Source: Bryobacterales bacterium (GTDB lineage Bacteria > Acidobacteriota > Terriglobia > Bryobacterales > Bryobacteraceae). Taken from it: a stretch of DNA of 5,358 bases. The notes beneath the pieces are model-generated. The model was not told the DNA's origin and ran no database searches. It saw only the letters and a program-made list of their open reading frames with translations. How positions within the stretch are numbered: position 1 is the first letter of the stretch; every line of letters starts with the position of its first letter. This document shows positions 1-3,142 of the stretch, in pieces. The stretch spans positions 1 through 5,358 of the forward strand of contig JAOAPP010000713.1 in the NCBI GenBank assembly GCA_025462985.1, read 5' to 3'. A program made the position numbers and the translations under genes.

Positions 1-31
1 TCACAACTGCCGGCGAAGGGCGTCTAGAACG

Positions 32-36
32 AAGGA
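32..36 (+). promoter_or_regulatory. Ribosome binding site of the DUF3309-type gene
   Basis: AAGGA lies 7 nt upstream of a GTG codon at 44-46. This Shine-Dalgarno match at normal spacing is the main reason for placing the start of the first small gene at a GTG, because no ATG is available in that frame near the hydrophobic coding stretch. Confidence 0.6.
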
Positions 37-43
37 AATCATC

Positions 44-205
44 GTGCTTCGTCTAGTCTTGATCATCATTCTGTTCCTCCTGCTCCTTGGGGCGCTTCCT
101 TCTTGGCCGTACAGCACGGGCTGGGGCTACTATCCGAGCGGCGGTTTGGGCCTGCTGCTCATCGTGGTGCTGGTCCTTGTCCTGCTCGATCGCCGTCGCC
201 TTTAA
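44..205 (+). CDS. Small two-helix membrane protein, DUF3309 type
   Basis: This gene encodes 53 residues from a GTG start to a TAA stop. Residues 2-17 are an almost unbroken run of Leu, Ile, Val and Phe. They are followed by the segment GALPSWPYSTGWGYYPSGG at residues 16-34, then a second hydrophobic segment at about 35-48 and a positively charged end, DRRRL. The pattern of two short membrane helices joined by a Pro/Trp/Tyr/Gly turn is characteristic of the DUF3309 family, small proteins of unknown function common in soil proteobacteria and acidobacteria. The charged tail would favour a cytoplasmic C-terminus (inference). A ribosome binding site precedes the GTG. The gene is followed after 87 nt by the PfpI-family gene on the same strand, so co-transcription is possible, although a hairpin lies between them. 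The family assignment is from remembered motif structure. The biochemical role is unknown. Confidence 0.85.
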   Translation: MLRLVLIIILFLLLLGALPSWPYSTGWGYYPSGGLGLLLIVVLVLVLLDRRRL

Positions 206-228
206 GCGCTCTTCGCATCGCTTCCAAA

Positions 229-253
229 TGGGGTGCGCCAGTGCGAAACCCCA
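229..253 (+). other. Hairpin between the DUF3309-type and PfpI-family genes
   Basis: TGGGGT (229-234) pairs with ACCCCA (248-253). Inside this, CGC (236-238) pairs with GCG (243-245) around a CAGT loop. The nine base pairs are interrupted by a small internal loop. No run of T follows, so it is not a canonical intrinsic terminator. It could attenuate read-through, stabilise a transcript end, or be chance. Confidence 0.35.
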
Positions 254-280
254 CGCTGTCCGGGTCGTCCACTCTGTTGG

Positions 281-285
281 AAGGA
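281..285 (+). promoter_or_regulatory. Ribosome binding site of the PfpI-family gene
   Basis: AAGGA, within GGAAGGA, ends 7 nt before the ATG at 293. It supports that start over the in-frame ATG at 233, which would add 20 residues lacking any family similarity. Confidence 0.7.
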
Positions 286-292
286 CACGCAA

Positions 293-859
293 ATGAGCAG
301 CGATCTTGAAGGAAAGCGAATAGCGATTCTGGCGACTGACGGCTTCGAACAGTCGGAGCTTCTGAAGCCTAAGGAGGCGCTGGAGAGTGCCGGGGCTGAA
401 ACGGATGTCATCTCGATAAAGGGCGGCCGCATCAAGGGCTGGGATATGGACAAGTGGGGTCAAGAGGTGGAAGTCAATCTAAACGTGGCCGAGGCCGATC
501 CTGCGAGGTATGACGCTCTGCTGCTTCCGGGCGGTGTGATGAACCCCGACAAACTGCGGGTTGAGCCGAAAGCGGTGGAGTTTGCGAGGCAGTTTTTTAT
601 AAGTGAGAAGCTGGTGGCGGCCATCTGCCATGGACCATGGCTTCTGGTGGAGGCGGGGGTTGTCCAGGGAAGAACTCTGACCTCCTGGCCTTCGCTGAAG
701 ACCGATATCAGGAACGCAGGAGGATCATGGGTCGATGAGGAGGTTTCTTCGGATCGAAACCTGATCACCAGCCGTAAGCCCGACGATATTCCAGCGTTCA
801 ACAAGAAGTTCATCGAAACGCTGGCCCAAGGCGGGGGTGCGGCCAAAGCAGCCGGGTAG
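293..859 (+). CDS. DJ-1/PfpI family protein (protease I / general stress protein 18-like)
   Basis: The product has 188 residues, the usual size for a single-domain cytoplasmic PfpI-type protein. After a short tail, the first beta-strand (KRIAILATDGFEQSEL, residues 8-23) carries the glutamate Glu19 that in PfpI contacts the catalytic cysteine. The nucleophile elbow is AAICHGPW (109-116), with Cys112 followed by His113 as in PfpI/YhbO-like members. LLLPGG (76-81) is the typical strand-turn before it. Members have been described as intracellular proteases or as deglycases that repair methylglyoxal-damaged protein and nucleotides, and several are stress-induced. The substrate cannot be read from sequence. 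The C-terminus ends in a Gly/Ala/Lys-rich tail. The start at 293 is fixed by a ribosome binding site. The gene lies downstream of the DUF3309-type gene and converges on a DUF1328-type gene, with a strong hairpin just after its stop. Confidence 0.93.
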   Translation: MSSDLEGKRIAILATDGFEQSELLKPKEALESAGAETDVISIKGGRIKGWDMDKWGQEVEVNLNVAEADPARYDALLLPGGVMNPDKLRVEPKAVEFARQFFISEKLVAAICHGPWLLVEAGVVQGRTLTSWPSLKTDIRNAGGSWVDEEVSSDRNLITSRKPDDIPAFNKKFIETLAQGGGAAKAAG

Positions 860-872
860 GAGAATATGGCAG

Positions 873-906
873 TCGAGGGGCTTCGATTTTCGCCGAAGCC
901 CCTCGA
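873..906. terminator. Perfect 13-bp hairpin between convergent genes, probable bidirectional terminator
   Basis: TCGAGGGGCTTCG (873-885) and CGAAGCCCCTCGA (894-906) form a perfect 13-bp stem with an 8-nt loop. It begins 13 nt after the stop of the PfpI-family gene and ends 11 nt before the stop of the convergent DUF1328-type gene, which is where a shared terminator is expected. Neither side has a clear T tract, so it is not a textbook Rho-independent terminator. It may still end transcription or protect 3' ends from both directions. Confidence 0.7.
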
Positions 907-917
907 TGGAAGTGGAC

Positions 918-1091
918 CTAGATGGCCCTGCCTCCACGGCTGAGGTGCATCACCAAACCGACCAGGAACAGTACGATAAAGATTCCGAACAGAATCTTCG
1001 CAATTCCCGCAGCGGCAAAAGCAACTCCACCAAAGCCCAGAATTCCGGCAATGATCGCGATTACCAAAGCAATCAGCGCGTAACGCAGCAT
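918..1091 (-). CDS. DUF1328 / YtjA-family small membrane protein
   Basis: The product has 57 residues. It begins [16 protein letters not shown] and continues [20 protein letters not shown], the recognisable DUF1328 (YtjA) pattern: two transmembrane helices at about residues 4-24 and 28-50 joined by a Gly/Ala-rich turn, then a short basic tail with HLSRGGRAI. Family members are about 50-60 residues long, so this one is complete. They are predicted inner-membrane proteins without an established function. The start at 1091 follows an AGGAGG site. A longer in-frame reading from 1325 is rejected because it would overlap the HD hydrolase gene and add unrelated sequence. The gene lies 161 nt downstream of the HD gene on the same strand and probably has its own promoter, though I could not pick one confidently. 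Confidence 0.9.
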   Translation of the reverse strand: MLRYALIALVIAIIAGILGFGGVAFAAAGIAKILFGIFIVLFLVGLVMHLSRGGRAI

Positions 1092-1102
1092 AGATTTTCT
1101 TG

Positions 1103-1108
1103 CCTCCT
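1103..1108 (-). promoter_or_regulatory. Ribosome binding site of the DUF1328-type gene
   Basis: Read on the minus strand this is AGGAGG, a full Shine-Dalgarno core, 11 nt before the ATG at 1089-1091. It decides the short 57-residue form over the longer in-frame reading. Confidence 0.75.
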
Positions 1109-1132
1109 CAATTGTTGTCGACCGTGAGCTTA

Positions 1133-1146
1133 CGCCGTCAGCGGCG
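1133..1146 (-). other. Small hairpin in the leader of the DUF1328-type gene
   Basis: CGCCG (1133-1137) and CGGCG (1142-1146) form a 5-bp stem with a TCAG loop, about 42 nt upstream of the start codon on the minus strand. It lies in the 161-bp gap after the HD hydrolase gene. It could be a leader structure or chance in GC-rich DNA. Confidence 0.25.
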
Positions 1147-1252
1147 CAGCGAGATCGCAATGTCAGACCACCTGTAGACCCCACGTGTAGAAATACGTTT
1201 CCCTCGCGGATGCACACGTATTCTGCAGGGGAGATGTCCGCAAGAATCGCGG

Positions 1253-1831
1253 TTAAGCCAGGGAAGGGTCTGCCACTCCCTCCAGTCCGAGGCATGAGGC
1301 TCGAGCCTTCATGGCTTCTATGCAAAATGCGATATGTTCATCGAGCGGTACGCCCAGCTCTCCGGCTCCACGGGTGATGTCGTCGCGGTTCACAGCTCGG
1401 GCGAAGGCTTTGTCCTTTAGCTTTCGCTTCACGGACGGAACGTCCACTTCAAAAATGCTCTTGCGCGGTTTGACGTAGGCGCAGGCGCTGAGAAATCCGG
1501 AAAGCTCGTCACAGGCAAACAACGTTTTTCTCAGGAGCGAGTCTCTCGGTACCCCGGTGAAATCCGCATGAGAAAGAATCGCCTGACGTATCTCCTCGCT
1601 GACGCCTCGCTCCGCCAGAATCGGTTCACCACGAGTCGGGTGATCCGGCAGCGATGGATGGAGTTCCCAATCGAAGTCGTGAAGCAGGGCAGTGACGGCC
1701 CAGGTCTCTTGGTCGGCATGGAACTTCGCGGCATAAGCCAACATACAGGCTTCGACGCCGAGCATGTGCCTTCGCAAACCCTCGCTTTGGACGAATTCGC
1801 AGACCACTGCCCAAGCTTCATCTCGCGTCAT
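1253..1831 (-). CDS. HD-superfamily predicted hydrolase (COG2316-like)
   Basis: The product has 192 residues with the metal-binding pattern of HD-domain phosphohydrolases: His22 (RRHMLGVE), the His51-Asp52 doublet in ALLHDFDWE, His88 (ILSHAD) and Asp108 in [10 protein letters not shown]. The later segments, including [21 protein letters not shown] (split as KPRKSIFEV and [16 protein letters not shown]) and the C-terminal GVPLDEH, match what I remember of the uncharacterised COG2316 group, which resembles nucleotidase/HDIG proteins. It is probably a cytoplasmic metal-dependent phosphohydrolase. The substrate is unknown, and no GGDEF, RelA/SpoT or other signalling domain is attached. The ATG at 1831 is only 8 nt after the stop of the cyclophilin gene, with only a weak GAAGAAG site (1845-1851). 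Translation is probably coupled to the upstream gene. Confidence 0.88.
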   Translation of the reverse strand: MTRDEAWAVVCEFVQSEGLRRHMLGVEACMLAYAAKFHADQETWAVTALLHDFDWELHPSLPDHPTRGEPILAERGVSEEIRQAILSHADFTGVPRDSLLRKTLFACDELSGFLSACAYVKPRKSIFEVDVPSVKRKLKDKAFARAVNRDDITRGAGELGVPLDEHIAFCIEAMKARASCLGLEGVADPSLA

Positions 1832-1839
1832 CGCAGTCG

Positions 1840-2322
1840 CTACGCTTCTTCAACTTTTACTGAATTCAAAGTGTCGCCTTGCTTCACGGCGTCCACTACG
1901 TCCTGGCCGGAACGAACCTGCCCGAACACGGTATGTTTCCCGTCAAGCCAGTTGGTGACGACATGTGTCACGAAGAACTGGCTTCCATTTGTATTGGGAC
2001 CCGCGTTGGCCATTGAAAGGGAACCGACCTGGTGTTTGTGTGGATTGCCCTTGGTCTCGTCTTCGAATTTGTAGCCAGGACCGCCACGGCCAGTACCGGT
2101 CGGATCGCCACCCTGGACCATGAAGTCCGGGATGACGCGATGAAAGACGGTCCCGTTATAGAAGCCGTCCCGAGCCAGGAATACAAAGTTGTTCACCGTC
2201 TTCGGCGCGTCCTTAGCGAAGAGATCCACAACAATGTTTCCGCGACTGGTTTCGAGGGTCGCTGTGTAGCTCTTGGCCGGATCGATGGTCATCGGCGGCG
2301 GGGCCGAATATTGTTTACTCAT
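1840..2322 (-). CDS. Cyclophilin-type peptidyl-prolyl cis-trans isomerase
   Basis: The product has 160 residues and forms a single cyclophilin domain that catalyses cis-trans isomerisation of Xaa-Pro bonds. The active-site residues align with human cyclophilin A: Arg62, Phe67, Met68 and Gln70 in [14 protein letters not shown], Gln115 to Phe117 in NTNGSQFF, and Trp125, Leu126 and His130 in [11 protein letters not shown]. The Thr/Gly-rich stretch [17 protein letters not shown] also fits bacterial members. There is no signal peptide, so it should act in the cytoplasm. I chose the ATG at 2320-2322. An in-frame TTG at 2338-2340 would add six residues with no better ribosome site. The sequence before the ATG is G-rich (GGGGGC) but too close to be a normal Shine-Dalgarno, and it forms part of an inverted repeat. 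The gene heads a probable operon with the HD hydrolase. Confidence 0.95.
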   Translation of the reverse strand: MSKQYSAPPPMTIDPAKSYTATLETSRGNIVVDLFAKDAPKTVNNFVFLARDGFYNGTVFHRVIPDFMVQGGDPTGTGRGGPGYKFEDETKGNPHKHQVGSLSMANAGPNTNGSQFFVTHVVTNWLDGKHTVFGQVRSGQDVVDAVKQGDTLNSVKVEEA

Positions 2323-2324
2323 GC

Positions 2325-2359
2325 CCCCAGTGTATGGCAAAGAGGCATGCCGACTGGGG
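2325..2359. repeat. Two-part inverted repeat in the divergent intergenic region
   Basis: CCCCAGT (2325-2331) is matched by ACTGGGG (2353-2359), and inside this GGCA (2336-2339) is matched by TGCC (2348-2351). The 8-bp palindrome GGCATGCC sits at 2344-2351. The repeat almost fills the 55 bp between the divergent starts of the cyclophilin gene and the unknown gene. As DNA it could be an operator. As RNA from the minus strand it would fold immediately before the cyclophilin start codon. Confidence 0.6.
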
Positions 2360-2377
2360 CGATATCCTGGTGCGAGA

Positions 2378-2932
2378 ATGGGTCTCGATCTGGAGTATTT
2401 CAGCGAAGAGGTTGCCTCTGTTCTCGCGGGCTGTCCCGATCCGCAACTCCCGCTCGTCAGAAGCGAGATGCGTTCGCACCCTGGATTGGACAGCGTAGCG
2501 CGCCAGTCCGCCAGGGAATTGTTCCCTGGCGTGCGAGATCCTGAGAGCGCCCACAGTGGGCTGCTGCTGATGATGGGAGGATGGCAACAGGCTCACGAAG
2601 CGGCGCAGGAAATTGCGAGGCGTGAGGGAAGCTACTGGCACGCGATCACTCATCGCATTGAACCTGATATATGGAACGCCGGCTACTGGTTTCGTCTGGT
2701 AGGTTCCCATCCGATCTTTGAAGATCTTCGGAACGGGGTGGCCGAGATCATCGCGCAAAATCCGGATGCTCGATGGACAATTCGCGAAGCGTGGGATCCG
2801 TTCCGGTTCTTAGATTTGTGCGAAAAGGCTGCCTCGGAAAAGCGCGGCGCCAGCCATCGGGTGGCGATCGCAATTCAGTCGCTCGAATGGCGGCTCTTGT
2901 TCGAGTGGTGCGCAGCAAAAACGGCCCGTTGA
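2378..2932 (+). CDS. Conserved protein of unknown function with HxxxHRxEPD motif
   Basis: The product has 184 residues, with no signal peptide and no membrane segment. It appears mostly alpha-helical. The core, residues 86-115, contains [12 protein letters not shown] (86-97), then [15 protein letters not shown] (100-114), followed by [12 protein letters not shown] (138-149) and a C-terminal helix [11 protein letters not shown] (168-178). The clustered His88, His92, Glu95, Asp97 and His111 could form a metal or catalytic site (inference). I recall similar unnamed proteins in Acidobacteria and Planctomycetes with the same HRxEPDxxNAxYWFRxVGxHPxF signature, but I know of no assigned function. 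The ATG at 2378 has only a weak upstream purine stretch (GCGAGA), so the start is uncertain. An in-frame ATG at 2321 would overlap the cyclophilin start codon and has no ribosome site. The neighbouring cyclophilin is divergent, and a hairpin follows the stop. Confidence 0.82.
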   Translation: MGLDLEYFSEEVASVLAGCPDPQLPLVRSEMRSHPGLDSVARQSARELFPGVRDPESAHSGLLLMMGGWQQAHEAAQEIARREGSYWHAITHRIEPDIWNAGYWFRLVGSHPIFEDLRNGVAEIIAQNPDARWTIREAWDPFRFLDLCEKAASEKRGASHRVAIAIQSLEWRLLFEWCAAKTAR

Positions 2933-2939
2933 TCCCCAG

Positions 2940-2968
2940 AGAAACGATTGCGGAAGGTCCGCGTTTCT
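2940..2968 (+). terminator. Hairpin just after the unknown gene, possible terminator
   Basis: AGAAAC (2940-2945) pairs with GTTTCT (2963-2968), and GCGGA (2950-2954) pairs with TCCGC (2958-2962) around an AGG loop. A 4-nt bulge (2946-2949) separates the stems. It begins 8 nt after the TGA of the unknown gene. No T tract follows, so termination is inferred from position and pairing only. Confidence 0.5.
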
Positions 2969-2992
2969 GCGTTCCGACATGTGTGTCAGCGA

Positions 2993-3021
2993 TTGTTCAC
3001 CGTTATCTCATCCGCTACACT
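2993..3021 (+). promoter_or_regulatory. Candidate sigma-70-type promoter for bamA
   Basis: TTGTTC (2993-2998) as -35 and TACACT (3016-3021) as -10 are separated by 17 bp. The -10 matches four of six consensus positions and the -35 three of six. It lies in the gap between the hairpin after the unknown gene and bamA, and would give a leader of roughly 115 nt. This is a consensus guess. Confidence 0.35.
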
Positions 3022-3075
3022 AAGGAGTTTAAGTCTGCGATTCGGGGCCTCACAGTAGAAGCGCGCCACCTAAGC

Positions 3076-3114
3076 TGAAACCCGCATAGGGGACGCAACG
3101 TCAGGGGAGTTTCA
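3076..3114 (+). other. Structured segment in the bamA leader
   Basis: TGAAAC (3076-3081) pairs with GTTTCA (3109-3114), extended by CC (3082-3083) with GG (3106-3107) past one bulged A. Inside, GACG (3092-3095) pairs with CGTC (3099-3102) around a CAA loop. The fold would hold the purine run AGGGGAG (3103-3109), a possible ribosome site for the small frame at 3122. Confidence 0.35.
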
Positions 3115-3121
3115 CGCGGCA

Positions 3122-3142
3122 ATGAAAGGAATTTGCGTTTAG
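3122..3142 (+). other. Possible six-codon leader frame abutting bamA
   Basis: ATG AAA GGA ATT TGC GTT TAG encodes six residues in the same frame as bamA. Its stop codon (3140-3142) is immediately followed by the bamA ATG at 3143. An AGGGGAG run (3103-3109) precedes it by 12 nt. If translated, ribosomes could restart directly on bamA. If not, the ATG simply overlaps the real ribosome site. Chance is a reasonable alternative. Confidence 0.2.
3125..3130 (+). promoter_or_regulatory. Probable ribosome binding site of bamA
   Basis: AAAGGA ends 12 nt before the ATG at 3143, slightly farther than usual. No comparable site precedes the in-frame ATGs at 3173 and 3179. The 3143 start also gives the basic n-region expected for the signal peptide. 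Confidence 0.45.

Noticed and set aside
1..43. Possible gene end or promoter at the left edge
   Set aside because: The stretch is too short to judge. Only the ribosome site at 32-36 can be supported.
233..292. Earlier ATG for the PfpI-family gene
   Set aside because: It would add 20 residues with no family similarity, overlapping a hairpin. The ATG at 293 has a good AAGGA site at 7 nt.
1092..1325. N-terminal extension of the DUF1328-type protein
   Set aside because: The extension overlaps the end of the HD hydrolase gene and reads as unrelated sequence, whereas the ATG at 1091 has an AGGAGG site and gives the family's normal length.
1568..2074. Plus-strand open frame antisense to the HD hydrolase and cyclophilin genes
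   Set aside because: Both minus-strand genes carry complete catalytic motifs. The plus-strand reading has none and no ribosome site.
2323..2340. TTG start six codons upstream for the cyclophilin
   Set aside because: There is no ribosome site before the TTG, and the added residues lie in the inverted repeat. The ATG at 2322 is simpler, though the start is not certain.
2773..3078. Plus-strand frame of 101 residues running from the unknown gene into the bamA leader
   Set aside because: Most of it is a shifted reading of the unknown gene. The rest covers the hairpin and promoter region, and it has no ribosome site or motif.
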